DNA of 64,000 bases from DASQPR01 sp963797675. GTDB taxonomy: Bacteria > Actinomycetota > Actinomycetes > Mycobacteriales > Micromonosporaceae. Where the stretch lies: positions 186,001-250,000 of the forward strand of contig CAWCQQ010000007.1 in the NCBI GenBank assembly GCA_963797675.1. Reading direction: 5' to 3'. Positions 36,929-47,068 of the stretch are shown piece by piece. A program made the translations under genes and the position numbers. The stretch's first letter is position 1. Every line of letters begins with the position of its first letter. The notes beneath the pieces were generated by a model. It searched no databases and was not told the DNA's origin. It was given only the letters and a program-made list of their open reading frames with translations.

Positions 36929-38086
36929 CGGCACACTGTGCCGCGGTCCACGGTGCCCGTGCAAACGCCGAGCTGGCAGCTATGCGCAGCTAGGGGGCAT
37001 GTGTGCCGTAGATTTTCCGGGAACGCGATGACATGCCTTTATGCTTGGCTCGTGACCGACGACCGAGCCCAGTGGAGGCGTAGCAGGAGGGCGCGTTTGT
37101 ATGCGCTCTTCATGGTCGTTGTCCGTCGCGTTCCCGTGTTGCCCTGCCTTGTATCGGTTGTCGTGGCGGTGTTCTCTCAGGTGCAGCGAGCGACGACGGG
37201 CTACAACCGTTTGATTCCTTCGATCTGCTGATCGCCGCAGGTAGCTAACTGCCAGTTAGTTCGCCCGCGGCGGTCGTCGTTGTCAACCTGACACGGCGCT
37301 CCCGTCTATCTGTCGTGGAGTCGTTCGTGAACCATGTCTCTGGTAATGCGCTGCTCAATATGCCTTCGCCGTTCGCATTCGCCTTCTGCGTGCTCGTCTG
37401 CTCTAATTCGCTGAGTCAGATTGGCCGGTCTGTCGCAGAGGTCGGCGACCGCGCCTTGGTTTTGCGAGTACCGGTCGAGCAAGCTATGGCATTCCGACGT
37501 GGGCCTGTTCGGCGGCGGGGAGTGATGACGCGACAAACGAACGAGACTATCGACGCAGGTCAGATGCACAAGATCAAATGACTTTCGATTCGCGGAAACG
37601 CAGGCCAGGAGCCATTTTGTATGTCCACCGTGGACTCATCGGTGCTCCCGTGGTGGTCGTCCGTTTAGGTCGGATGGTGTCCGTCGGTCCTGGTCGGTGT
37701 CCGTGTCGGGCTGTTTCCATCCGGATCTTGCGGTGAGGTCTCTATAGGCCGAGGTTCGGAGGGCTGTGTCACAGACCAAGATCGACTCGGTGTGATGTGT
37801 TGTCGATCTGGCCGAGACCGACTTGATGATCTCTCGCGTGGGCTCGATGGCGTCGTCGAACGAAGGCGACGTTGCAGCACCTCGACATCGACTCCATCGG
37901 CGACGAGGAGGTGTTCGCGGACGGTTCGAAGGTTACCCAGATGTCATCCGCGCGATCTATTCGCGCGTCGAGTGCGGCGGGCGGAGCCACGAACCCGAGT
38001 GATCACCTCGATTTCAAGCGTTCTGATTTCCGGTCTGTCTGCAGGTAGAACTGGGTTAGCGAATCTGCCTGGGAGGGGAGTTCGTT
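36929..38086. other. Intergenic stretch of 1.16 kb, no supported gene
   Basis: GC is lower than average around 37200-37620. Two overlapping ORFs of fewer than 90 codons at 37306-37581 on opposite strands, and one plus-strand frame ending at 37231, lack good starts and coding bias. I see no repeat or hairpin. It may hold the promoter for 38087. Confidence 0.35.
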
Positions 38087-39022
38087 GTGTCCGACCTGGC
38101 GGACCAACTTGTCCGACGCTCGCTACCTCGCTGGACGTCGCAGACACGATCAGTTCACACTCTCCGGGTGGCGGATGATTTTGTCGAACTAGGTACGGTC
38201 GATGCGCCGTCGGGTGCGCTTGTCCTCGCGATGGCGTCCTGGGTCGATGAATGGCAGGTATTGGGTGATCCGCTGTCAGTTCGGGCACTGGCTATGGTCG
38301 GGCAAGGCGGCGGCCACCTGCACGACTGGCTATGTGAGGCGGTCGCGGTACCGGCGGCGCCCACGCGCCAACTGGTTGTTCGCGGCTCGTTCTATCCGTC
38401 ACCGCTGGGCGAGGGTCCGATCATCGACGTTCTGGAGGTAGATCTGGGCGTCGATTTCTCGACGGTGTCGCCGTCCGGCAGCGTTGTCCGCCTCGGTGAC
38501 CTTCCGATCGACCGCAACGGGATGGTGATCGGAGACGCTGTGGCACTCGATTCGTGGGTCGGGATCTCCGGCGGCAGCACCGACGGCCTTGCCGACGTCC
38601 GATATTGGGGCCGATACGCGGAGGCTGCGCAGGCCCGATTCGGTGGCGGGCGGATCCCGGGGCCGGCCGTCCGCGGCGTGCTGGGTTGGAGTGATCTGCC
38701 CCTTGAGGATGCGCGCGCCAGGAAGGCTGCGTTGAGCGGGTGGGTCGGTGATGAGCAGGGCCGCGGCGTGCAGGTCTCGCTCGACGAACATACGGACTTT
38801 CACCGGTTCAGGGTCGGTTCGTGGGCGCATCCCTACCGGGTGGGACCGGTCCAGGTGAACGGGTGCGCGGTCCTCGGGATGAGGTGGGAACCTCTCGATC
38901 ACAACATGCGCCATGAAGGCGAGCGCTCCTATGGCGCCGTGTATCCCGTCACCCTCGAGCCAAGCGTCAGCGGCAGTGCCCTGCTGTGTTGGACCGTGCC
39001 CACCTATGATGAGCCCGCCTAG
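38087..39022 (+). CDS. Hypothetical protein, 311 aa
   Basis: A GTG at 38087 with GGGAGGGGAG upstream begins MSDLADQLVRRSLPRWTSQT. The sequence is well-behaved, soluble and beta-rich (SGALVLAMASWVDEWQVLGD, VDLGVDFSTVSPSGSVVRLG, WAHPYRVGPVQVNGCAVLGM). No known motif. The frame is clean throughout. Confidence 0.65.
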   Translation: MSDLADQLVRRSLPRWTSQTRSVHTLRVADDFVELGTVDAPSGALVLAMASWVDEWQVLGDPLSVRALAMVGQGGGHLHDWLCEAVAVPAAPTRQLVVRGSFYPSPLGEGPIIDVLEVDLGVDFSTVSPSGSVVRLGDLPIDRNGMVIGDAVALDSWVGISGGSTDGLADVRYWGRYAEAAQARFGGGRIPGPAVRGVLGWSDLPLEDARARKAALSGWVGDEQGRGVQVSLDEHTDFHRFRVGSWAHPYRVGPVQVNGCAVLGMRWEPLDHNMRHEGERSYGAVYPVTLEPSVSGSALLCWTVPTYDEPA

Positions 39023-39071
39023 GCCGACGATCACTTCGGAGCCGGCGACGGTCACCGCTAGTCTCAGTGCC

Positions 39072-39635
39072 GTGGTTGCCGATGTGAATATTCAATGCGG
39101 CGGTGCTGATCTGTGTTCGGCACTGTTTGAACCGATCTGTGTGCTGTATGACGAGGTGTTTTCCGAGCCGCCGATGCATTGGTCGCTAGGCCAGTCTGAG
39201 GAGCATCGTAGACGCTGGTGCGGCTGATGGCCGATTCCGGCTTCGGTCTCACCGTCGCGACTGTTGGTGATGATGTGGTCGGGTTCTGCCTACGGTCGGC
39301 CGTTGGCGGAGGACACGAAGTGGTGGGACAACTTCCTGGAGCCGGTGCCGGTCGAGGTGACGTCCGAGCGGTCTGGCCGGACGTTCGCGGTGATCGACTT
39401 CGGTGTCGCCGGATCGTATCGGGGGCGGGGGCTGGGGCGTCGGCTTTTGGATGCGCTGCTGGCGGGTCGTTCGGAGGAGCGGGCCACCCTGGCGGTGGAG
39501 CCGGAGGCCGATGCCTCGCAGGGCATCTATCAGCATCTCGGTTGGCAGGTGGTGGGCCGGTTGGAGGGTGCGCCGGGCGACACCGCTCCGTACTTCGACA
39601 TCTATGTGCTACCGCTGGATCAAGCCAGTCCGTAG
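39072..39635 (+). CDS. GNAT-family N-acetyltransferase, frame-disrupted
   Basis: It starts at GTG 39072 (VVADVNIQCGG...), moves frame near 39222 (LMADSGFGLTVATVGDDVVG) and again near 39285, ending in a clear acetyl-CoA site: VAGSYRGRGLGRRLLDALL, then EPEADASQGIYQHLGWQVVG. Rejoined, it is a GNAT of about 187 aa. The two single-base shifts leave conserved text on both sides. The last 16 bases overlap the end of the convergent regulator gene. Confidence 0.7.
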
Positions 39636-41292
39636 CTGTGCAGCCGTTCGTCGAGGTCGTCAACGGCGCGAGTACCTGCCCAGGGGGTGAGGTCGTCGCG
39701 GACGTCGCGGATCTGCTGGACGAGTCGGGCTGACCGGTTGTGGATGGTGAGTGCGGCGGCGTCGGCGAGGTTGGTCGCGGCGGCTTCGATGTCGTGGTTG
39801 GCGAGGTGGGCGGTGCCGAGGTAGACGGTGTTGAAGGCGACGTTGCGCACGTACGCCGGGTCCAGGACGGCGAGCGATCGGCTGGTGTGCTCGACGGCTT
39901 CGGCGGGCTGGTTGAGGTTGAGGAGGCACAGCCCGTGAATGCTGTCGAGCAGCTCCACGTTGTAGAAGTGCACCAACGTCGCCGCGCCGTCGTCGGCGGC
40001 GAGGTGTCTACGAGCCTCGTCGAGTTCGCGCAGGCAGGGTGCGGCCTGGTGGTCCATGGCGTAGGCGCGGGCGGCGACGTCGGCGGCGTAGGCACGTAGC
40101 GGCATGTCGTCGGTTTGGGCGGCCCAGGCTTGCGCGGCGACGGCGTGGTCGATGCCGATGCGGGGTCGGTGTTGCCAGGTGGCGAGGTGGCTGAGGTTGC
40201 ACAGGACCATGGCGCCGAGGGCGGTGTTCTGGGCTTCGTGGGCGGCGGTGCGGGCTTGTTCGTAGTAGTAGGTGGCGCTGTCGAAGTCTTGGAGGTCGAA
40301 GGCGAGCCAGCCGGCGTAGCGGGACAGGTTTGCGAACGCCGACAGCAGCCGTGGCCGTAGCGCCGTCGGGCATTCGGTGAGCATCGCGTGGGCGAGGTTG
40401 CGTTGGGCGAGGATGGTGTCGAGGGCGGCCTGGTCCGAGGGCATCATCTTGACGGATACAGCGCCACAGCACCTGTTCGATGTGGTCGACGACGGTGGCG
40501 TCGACACGGCTGGGCTGCTGGATGGCGGTGGCGAGGTGTTCCTGCTGGTCGGGTTGCAGTCCGTGGAACAGGGGTGCCGCGGCGGCGGTTGCCGCGGCCC
40601 AGCCGATGTTGGCGCAGCAGAACACGTCGGTTCATGGTTTGAGCCCAGCTGACGAAGAAGTCGATCATTTGGTGGAACGCGACGTCCCGCTGCCGCGCCG
40701 ACAGGCTCGCATTGCTATCCGCGATGGTCGTCATGGCGGCGAGATGGTCGGTGAGTCGGACGAGGCGGGTGTCCACATAGGGCGCGGCGGCTGGTTTGAG
40801 GCAATCGCGAGCCTCCGGCCGCAGCAGTGATCCGCCAGCCGTGCCGGCAGGCGCGACTGGGGCGGCCACGACTGGCCTGAGCAGGGCACCGGACATGGAA
40901 TCACTGCGGCTATCCGGCGGTGTTGGCGCGTCGACACGCGTCGGCGGGTAGTCGGCGGCGTCGAGGAGGTCGCCGGGACGGCATGCGTAGATGGCGGCGA
41001 GTCGGCCTAGGGTCGCCAGTGACGGTGTGCGGCCGCTGGGTGCGGGCCAGGCTTCCCAGTAGGAGATGTGTTTGCCGGTCTTCGGCCCGTCCTCGCCCGG
41101 CCAGAGTGTGTTCCACCGGTCGGCGACTTGCTGCTGGGTGAGTCCGTGGGCGAGCCGGAACGCGACCCGGATGTTGACGCCGTGCTCGACCCGGATCCGG
41201 GCGGCGATCCGTTCGTAGGTCCAGCCTTGCCGGCGGAGCCGGTCGCGGAGGTGGGCGAGTTCTTCTTTGCGGCTACGCGCCCGGCTGGTCAT
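39620..41292 (-). CDS. HTH-TPR transcriptional regulator, frame-disrupted
   Basis: ATG 41292 opens MTSRARSRKEELAHLRDRLR, then a Cro/C1-type HTH (RLAHGLTQQQVADRWNTLWP) and the effector-linked ISYWEAWPAPSGRTPSLATL segment found in actinomycete XRE regulators. Frame changes near 40640 and 40455 lead through APLFHGLQPDQQEHLATAIQ to a TPR-rich half (LSAFANLSRYAGWLAFDLQD, YEQARTAAHEAQNTALGAMV, LYLCLL-type helices) ending LHSYGLA. Combined length is about 555 aa. Such regulators sense small molecules or control mobile-element genes. It stands next to the mobile-element module. Confidence 0.7.
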
Positions 41293-41502
41293 GCCGCCTC
41301 CGCTCGCCCGCCCGGGTGGCGGGTGTCCCGAGCGTACGACCGACCTGCCGAACATGGCCACGGCCCGCCACGAGGTATCAAAAGCTCCCCGGCCGGTGGG
41401 GAATTCCCGTCCGGTCGCGCCTGCGGCGGGGGACGTTTCCGGTCATGACCCGCCAGCCCGGGGTGCCGTCGGGGCAATCATCAACGTCGTCGGGGGTCGG
41501 CT

Positions 41503-41626
41503 GTGACCAGCGCGGATGGCACGGTCTACACATGTCAACCGATCGACTGTCATCCCTGGATGCCGCATCGTCTACGCCCTCGGCGAGGCCGGTCACGAGA
41601 TCGACGGGGGTCGCAGCCGCCGCTGA
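41503..41626 (+). CDS. Small Cys-containing ORF of a mobile-element module
   Basis: GTG 41503: VTSADGTVYTCQPIDCHP, then, after removal of one base near 41560, CRIVYALGEAGHEIDGG and TGA at 41624. The two halves read as one 40-aa protein. Size, Cys spacing and position in a row of tiny genes resemble accessory ORFs of actinomycete integrative and conjugative elements. Confidence 0.35.
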
Positions 41627-41629
41627 TTC

Positions 41630-41918
41630 AGGAGCGCGGCGAGCCGTGCCGTACCCGGTGGGTCGGCGGCGACCGCTGTCCCTCCGGTGCCGACGGCGAG
41701 CACCGCTGCTGGCGTTCGGCCGATCATCGGACCCATCTGTGCGACTGCGGCGCGATCCTGCTGCCCGACCGCAACACCGGGAGCCGGTGCCGACACCGCT
41801 GGTCGCACGGCCGGGCATGTCAGGACGGCCACGGCCACGTCACGAGTGCCGGCAGGTCGGTGCGCACGACCCGCATCTGTGTGGCTGCCTCGCCACCGAG
41901 ACCCAGGCGGTCGGGTGA
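41630..41918 (+). CDS. Small protein with duplicated Cys/His zinc motif, frame-disrupted
   Basis: Two similar metal-site units: RCPSGADGEHRCWRSADHRT then HLCDCG, and ACQDGHGH followed (after an indel near 41850) by ECRQVGAHDPHLCGC. The TGA at 41916-41918 overlaps the next ATG by one base (TGATG), indicating coupling. The true start is unclear. Confidence 0.4.
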
Positions 41919-42118
41919 TGACTGTGCATGGACCGCGCCGCTCGTGGCTGCGGCTCGGGATCTGGCGGTGTGCCTGTGGCCGACCTGTCGGCCATAGCCT
42001 GCCCGCCCAGCAGGTGGGGGCGCCGATCCCGGATGGCGACGTCGTGCTCGTCAACGGCTACCGCCGCAGCACCGACGTGCTCACCGAGCCGCGCAACGTC
42101 GGCCGGTGGACGCGATGA
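41918..42118 (+). CDS. Small 66-aa protein of the mobile module
   Basis: ATG 41918 overlaps the previous stop; its own TGA overlaps the next ATG (ATGA at 42115-42118). Sequence MTVHGPRRSWLRLGIWRCAC.. with a CxC pair and a conserved-looking DGDVVLVNGYRRSTD end. No known function. Confidence 0.55.
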   Translation: MTVHGPRRSWLRLGIWRCACGRPVGHSLPAQQVGAPIPDGDVVLVNGYRRSTDVLTEPRNVGRWTR

Positions 42119-42432
42119 CCGCCGCCACCCGTCGCCGGCTGCGCCGGTCGGAGCGGCAGCCGGCGTCGCCGCGCACATCGCAGGTGTACTTCATCGGCCG
42201 GGACGCGAGTGTGCAGTTTGCGCTGCGCCCGTTCAACTTCCGGGTCAGCCATGTAGTTGACATCGACCTCTACAGCCCGTGGCTGTGGCTCGACGGCTAC
42301 GAGCTCAATTCGGTAGGTGACGCGGTCGCCCAGCGGTCGATCTTCGTCCTGCGTACCGGTCTGCGGCCGCCGGCCGTCATCCCGCGGCAACGCCGGCATC
42401 GGGCCAGGATCGAGGCGGCCGGTGGTCAATAG
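42115..42432 (+). CDS. Small 105-aa protein of the mobile module
   Basis: ATG 42115 overlaps the upstream stop by four bases. Basic N-terminus (MTAATRRRLRRSERQ), then a beta-rich core: QVYFIGRDASVQFALRPFNF, IDLYSPWLWLDGYELNSVGD. Coding bias is good. It is one of three stop-start coupled mini-genes; similar clusters occur beside replication genes of actinomycete integrative elements. Confidence 0.6.
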   Translation: MTAATRRRLRRSERQPASPRTSQVYFIGRDASVQFALRPFNFRVSHVVDIDLYSPWLWLDGYELNSVGDAVAQRSIFVLRTGLRPPAVIPRQRRHRARIEAAGGQ

Positions 42433-42434
42433 CG

Positions 42435-42638
42435 GTGGCTATGGACGGAGACGACGACCGTGACGGTTTCGTCCGCTATATCAAGGCGGAGATCCAAGGC
42501 CTTGCCGACGAGATCGCCGACCTCGCCACCACCGACGGTGGGATCGACCGGGTGGAGGCGGATCGCTTGATTGCGATCCACCGACGGACCATCCGGGCGC
42601 TGCGCGTGCACCTTCCACCGATTCCGATCGGCCCATAG
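42435..42638 (+). CDS. Small 67-aa helical protein
   Basis: GTG 42435 (or ATG 42441), two bases after the previous stop. It is acidic and helical: DDRDGFVRYIKAEIQGLADE, IADLATTDGGIDRVEADRL. Last gene of the coupled mini-gene row. Confidence 0.5.
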   Translation: MAMDGDDDRDGFVRYIKAEIQGLADEIADLATTDGGIDRVEADRLIAIHRRTIRALRVHLPPIPIGP

Positions 42639-42909
42639 AGACGTTCCGGGGAGATGGGGTAGGGGCCTCGATCCTCCGGACGGCAACGAGGGGGCACCCG
42701 TGCCGGGGAGACCCGCGCCCGAGCGATCGGGGCGCGTCTCGAATCTCACCTGGCACGGTTGCCCCCTCCCGCGCACCCAACAACGGAAGGAACCATGACC
42801 TCGCTGTCATCGGCAGCGAGGGTCCGACGCGCTCCGATCCGGCTGGCGCCCGGCCACCGCGCTCGCCAACGCGTATGCCGGTGTGTCCGCTGCAGTACCG
42901 CATCGGCGG

Positions 42910-43803
42910 TCAGTGGAGGAGGTAGTCGTGGTCGGCCGTAGCTGGCAGGTCGCGCAGGTGCAGCCGGGGGCCTTCGTGGCGGTGTAGCCACCAGACCGCG
43001 TCGGCGGGTGACAGGCCGAGGTTGGTGGCGTGGTCGCGGGCGCCGGTGGCGATCGGGACCCGCAGGTCCCGGCCGTCGAGGGTGGCGGCGAGCGCGACGT
43101 GGAAGTTGTGTTCGCGGCGTGCGGTGGCCAGCCAGAACAGGACCGGCCACGGCCGCCGGTTGTGGGCCTCGACCTGCAGGTAGGCGATGACTTTGCCGAC
43201 GAGGATGGGGAGGGGTTCGGTGCCGGTGTCGTATTCGAGGAAGAACGCCCGGCTGGTGCTGTGGTCGGTCCAGATGCCGTGGCCGTCCGGGCGTGGCGCG
43301 TGCGGGAGCAGCAGCAGCCCGGGACTGTTGCCGGTGGCGAAGAACGCGGCCTTGTCGTGGAACCGGGCCGCGGGCACCACCGGTCGAGGCTGGTGTCGGG
43401 GTGGGTGCGGGCGTGGCCGTGCAGGTCGATGAAGAACTGGTTGGTGCCCAGGAGGTGGGGGAGGTTGGCGGTGGAGGTGTAGCCGCGGCGGCGTTGCCGG
43501 GCCAGGCTCGGCCGTGGCGGCGGATCACCGCGTTGGGCGGCGACGAACTCGAGGCCGGTCTGGTCGGCGACGTAGCGGTAGGGGTAGGAGCCGCCGTCGG
43601 CTTTCTGCGGCCTAAACCGGGCCACCACGCCGAGTTCGAGTGAGCCGGCGGAGCCGGGTCTGGGCGTAGTCCAGGGACGGGAACAGGGCGTGGGCGATCT
43701 GGTCGGTGGTCAGGACCCCGTGGTCGTAGAGCCAGCCCAGCAGGATCCGGTCGCGGATGGTCAACGATTCTTGAACACGAAGCACAGGATCGGGGGAACG
43801 CAC
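42910..43803 (-). CDS. Replication-relaxation family protein (Replic_Relax), frame-disrupted
   Basis: GTG 43803 with TTAGGAG upstream. The N-terminal winged helix (LTIRDRILLGWLYDHGVLTT, DQIAHALFPSLDYAQTRLRR) is followed, after an indel near 43630, by FRPQKADGGSYPYRYVADQT and LGTNQFFIDLHGHARTHPDT. After a second indel near 43385 comes FHDKAAFFATGNSPGLLLLP to RAFFLEYDTGTEPLPILVGK. This matches Pfam Replic_Relax, found on actinomycete plasmids and integrative elements and thought to relax or open DNA at a replication or transfer origin. Confidence 0.75.
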
Positions 43804-44139
43804 AGTTGTTGACTCCTAAGGGGAGAGACCTGATAGGTCTGTCGCGACTGTCGCGGACACTCCTGGCAGGCCGGATGGCCTGCACGGTGCTGCGGGGATG
43901 GGGTCGGTGTGGGGGTCAGGTTCAACACTGACGGCGGCACTGACCGCCGAACGGAGTGCCGAACTGACCCGGAAACCGCAAGCCACGATCGCTGTCACGG
44001 GCGCGAGACGACGACAGGACAGCCGTCGTGCCGCCTCCGGTACAACACGGCGGCTGCCTAAACGTCAGCGCGTGAGGCCGTGCGACCGGACGGGGCGCGG
44101 TTACGTTCGTCGGACCGGCCGCGAACATCGCGACGTACA
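43804..44139. other. Upstream region of the Replic_Relax gene
   Basis: No gene. It contains the tandem TGTCGCGACTGTCGCGGACA at about 43841-43860, just upstream of the minus-strand gene, a possible operator or origin-type repeat. Confidence 0.35.
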
Positions 44140-44185
44140 CCAGACCGGTTCTGTCAGAGAAAACGAACACTCGAACGCTCTGACA
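44140..44185 (+). repeat. Inverted-repeat element TGTCAGAG-N18-CTCTGACA, left copy
   Basis: The 8-bp arms at 44152-44159 and 44178-44185 flank an internal AAAACGAACACTC. The full 46-bp unit (CCAGACCGGTT..CTCTGACA) recurs in opposite orientation at 45379-45424, so the two copies bracket the DUF2637 gene. Confidence 0.75.
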
Positions 44186-44281
44186 ATCCGGCCCGCGCTA
44201 TGACACGGCTGGTCAACGCCGTTGGTGTCACGGTTTCTGGGCCGCGGCCGGGAGACGACGCCGTCTCCCGGCTACGGCCGG

Positions 44282-45090
44282 TCAGGTGGTGGGGGTCGGT
44301 GGCGGTCCGCCGTCCGTGTCGTCGGGGTCGGCGGCGAGGGCGTGCAGGACGAGGGACAGACGGCGGTTGGACACGGCGATCCCGTCGGTCCGCAGCCGGT
44401 GTCGGAGGACGTCGCGGGTGAGGCGTCCGCCGTCCCGGTTACCGCCGCTTGTATGGCGCGGGCGGCCGGGATCAGGTCCGCGATGTCCGCGGACATCGGT
44501 TGTGGGGACGGTCCCCGATCGGGCCGGTTCCGGTCCGTACGGGCGGCCCGGACCGGTGGTGTGGTGGTTGTGGCTGGTCGGGGACGGGCCGCCGGCCGGA
44601 CCCGAGATGTCGTTGTCGGTGGTGGTTGGGTGGGGTGTTCGATCAGGCCGGTGAGGAGTTTGATCGCCATGAGCAGTGCGAACGCCGGCCAGCCGGCGAT
44701 GACCCGGCCGATCGGGTCGGCCGGGCCGACGGCGACGTTCGCGGCCATACTCGCCACCGTCCCGGCCGCAAGCGCGGCCCAGACCAGCGGTCCCGGCGGT
44801 CGTCCCGACCGGCGGTCGGCGAGCAGGACCAGCGAAGCGACGATTTCGATGCCGTCGACGCTGAGCGGGAACGCGTGTCCCTGCCAGCCGGTCTCCCCGT
44901 GCCGATCGGCGAGGACACGCATGTGCGCGTAGGACACGGCGGCGGCCACCGCGGCCAACGCGACGACCGCCGACGCGGCGGCGGCCCGGATCATCCGGTC
45001 CGCACCGGACCGGGGACGAGGACGGGGACGGGCGGGGTGGGGGTGTGTGGTGGTGGGCAGCGGTGTGATGACCGTGGTCAGCTGCGGCAT
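44282..45090 (-). CDS. DUF2637 membrane protein, frame-disrupted
   Basis: ATG 45090 follows AGAAGGG at 5 nt. DUF2637 core: helices AAAASAVVALAAVAAAVSYA, the conserved GHAFPLSVDGIEIVASLVLL, ALAAGTVASMAANVAVGPAD and GRVIAGWPAFALLMAIKLLT. A Pro/Thr/Arg linker then leads, after an indel near 44440, to an HTH-like tail RDVLRHRLRTDGIAVSNRRL. DUF2637 proteins are typical of actinomycete conjugative plasmids and AICEs, where some act in plasmid spread (Spd-like). Confidence 0.75.
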
Positions 45091-45357
45091 GAATACCCTT
45101 CTCGATGACAAAGTTGCTTCTGCCGTGCTGGTGCGCTGACCATTCCATGAACGCGCGGATCCGCGACCGCGTCAACACGTTTACCGCCATCCGGCCGCCA
45201 CAGCCGATCCGTTGACGTCGATACGGCGTCTGTCCGGTGAGAGGGGCACGCCTACCGCGATCGGCGGCCACGAGCGGCTCCCTGGCAGCTCGGCAGACGT
45301 CGTGGAGCTCCGGAACGGTTCTACCGACAGACCTTCGAAGTCGGGACAAATGTGGAC

Positions 45358-45424
45358 TGTCAGAGCATCCGGGGGCTCTGTCAGAGCGGGTGAGTGTTCG
45401 TTTTCTCTGACAAAACCGGTCTGG
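45358..45424 (-). repeat. TGTCAGAG repeat element, right copy plus extra half-site
   Basis: TGTCAGAG at 45358-45365 and 45379-45386, with CTCTGACA at 45405-45412. The reverse complement of 45379-45424 matches the left copy including the CCAGACCGGTT flank. It lies about 290 bp upstream of the DUF2637 start. Candidate binding sites for an element-encoded regulator, or part of a replication/transfer origin. Confidence 0.75.
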
Positions 45425-45717
45425 GATATGCCACCGTCACTCGGACGATCCGACCCCGGCACTCCGTCACGGCGCTGTGGTCGGGCGCGACGTCATCCCC
45501 GATGATGTGATCCGTTCATGTAGACGTGCCGGATCGTCGCAGTCCGGGAGGGACGACCGCGGTCCGATAGGCGTCTGCAGGCTCTGCGCGGCGATGCTGT
45601 TGCCCGGCGTCCCTCGGGGCTACCGAGGCGATCGTCGGGTGTCGGTTCGTAGCCGTGGATACATCACCGGCACGCCGGCGTGCCGATCAACCTCGGCCGG
45701 CATGCCGAATCGGGCGC

Positions 45718-46479
45718 TCAGTCCGCAGAGGCCGTCGGAGGGATCTCGACGAGGTTCCCGTCGATGTGCCGGAATCGGCGGGGCGGCCGCGTGCGGGCAA
45801 CGACCGCCGCCATCGCCTCCCGGGCGGCCTGCTCGCGCCCGGTCGGGTCCACGGTTCGGAATCCGTGGACGGGCACGTCGTAGGGTTCGACATCACCAGG
45901 CTCGGATCGGCCCTCCAGCACAAACCCGAGCAGTGCCCGCAGGACTTCTTCGCCGAGGTCGAGGGGGTGGAACGGCAGCCGATACGGGTCTTGGTTCGGC
46001 CAGCCGGGCATGGGAGTGACGGGGTGGTCACCGGCCCAATACGGCTCCTCGAACATCAGCCGTGGGCCGATATCCTCGACGATGCCGCCGCCGGGGGACA
46101 GGCTCAGCGAACGGGTCAGGACGCCGCCCTCCCAGACCGCGAACGCGAACCAGTCCGACACCGAGTGCATCGCATGCAACACGATCCGACGCCCCGCAGC
46201 CAGATCGATCAGGTGCGGCGGCAGCTGCGACGGCCGGTCGATCTGGAACCGTCGATCACAGAACAGATCGACTCCACCGGTACTCGTCGCGTAGATGATC
46301 CCGTCATCGGGATAGACGGCATCACCGAGAACGTTCCCGCCCACCGGCTCCATGCCGTAGCCGGGAAGAACAGCCTCGACCAGCGCAGCCACCCGATCAT
46401 GACTCGCCGCCGAGGCGGACTGCAGCGCGGCCGGCACATCCTGGTCGGTGAACATGAGCAACGCAGTCTTGGCGCCCAC
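45718..46479 (-). CDS. DUF6928-type protein
   Basis: A 253-aa protein. GTG 46479 with GGAAGG at a suitable distance gives the family's usual start V/M-GAKTALL; an ATG at 46488 is the alternative. Family features: GVDLFCDRRFQIDRPSQLPP, RRIVLHAMHSVSDWFAFAVW, VLTRSLSLSPGGGIVEDIG, YWAGDHPV, LPFHPLDLGEEVLRALLGF. A widespread actinomycete orphan family, often found near SUKH-type genes. Function unknown. Confidence 0.75.
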   Translation of the reverse strand: MGAKTALLMFTDQDVPAALQSASAASHDRVAALVEAVLPGYGMEPVGGNVLGDAVYPDDGIIYATSTGGVDLFCDRRFQIDRPSQLPPHLIDLAAGRRIVLHAMHSVSDWFAFAVWEGGVLTRSLSLSPGGGIVEDIGPRLMFEEPYWAGDHPVTPMPGWPNQDPYRLPFHPLDLGEEVLRALLGFVLEGRSEPGDVEPYDVPVHGFRTVDPTGREQAAREAMAAVVARTRPPRRFRHIDGNLVEIPPTASAD

Positions 46480-46747
46480 GACAGCCATCCTTCCGACGGA
46501 CCCGCAATCCGATCTCGGGAGCCCAGAACCTACCCGACGTCGAACCGCCAGGCATGCGTTCGACCGGCACACGCCCAGCCAGGCCGCGCTCGGCGTGGAC
46601 GCCCACCTCGACCTGGACACCACCGGCGTCGACGTCGGACGGGTACTCCGCTGCGTAGGGTCACGGCCGGCCGGATCCGCGACCCCCGGCGGTCTCCAGG
46701 CGTGTGCCGAGCCGGCCTAACGTGGCGGAGAATCCTGGGCCGAGCCG

Positions 46748-47068
46748 CTACAGGTCGAAACGATAGTTGATCTGCCGGTCGGCCGAACCGGTGTACTCGA
46801 CGAGGGTGAACCAGCGGTGATCGGTCGGAGTGACGACGACATCGACGGTACTACCATCGGAGAAGCGCAGCGTGAAGACCGGATCCAGCTCGCACAGGAA
46901 AGCGAACGCCTCCTGGTCCTCGTCACTGCCCAACCGACCGCGCGCGTCCCAACCGGTCTCGGTCGGCGTGATCACAAGTGACACCTCACAACCGGCGAGG
47001 TTGGTCGTAGAATTCGCCCACCAATCCAGCCAGCAGCGTCCTTCGAACCGATCCACGGTCCCCATCAT
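46748..47068 (-). CDS. Hypothetical protein, 106 aa
   Basis: ATG 47068 (or 47065): MMGTVDRFEGRCWLDWWANS, ending WFTLVEYTGSADRQINYRFD. It is an acidic beta-sheet protein. No motif recognised; immunity-like in size and charge. The upstream continuation of the frame is Arg-rich shadow. Confidence 0.6.
   Translation of the reverse strand: MMGTVDRFEGRCWLDWWANSTTNLAGCEVSLVITPTETGWDARGRLGSDEDQEAFAFLCELDPVFTLRFSDGSTVDVVVTPTDHRWFTLVEYTGSADRQINYRFDL

Noticed and set aside
35648..37231. 527-codon plus-strand ORF antisense to the SMI1/KNR4 gene
   Set aside because: The minus-strand frame has recognisable SUKH features; the plus frame is a compositional shadow.
37306..37581. Two overlapping ORFs of about 88 codons on opposite strands
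   Set aside because: Neither has a ribosome-binding site, codon bias or motif.
43600..43640. CCTAAACC near 43617 as the missing 3' half of the tRNA-Arg
   Set aside because: It lies in the Replic_Relax coding region and has no T arm or acceptor strand.
44282..45349. 355-codon alternative frame across the DUF2637 gene
   Set aside because: Only its last 50 codons look genuine; they are the frameshifted tail of the DUF2637 protein.
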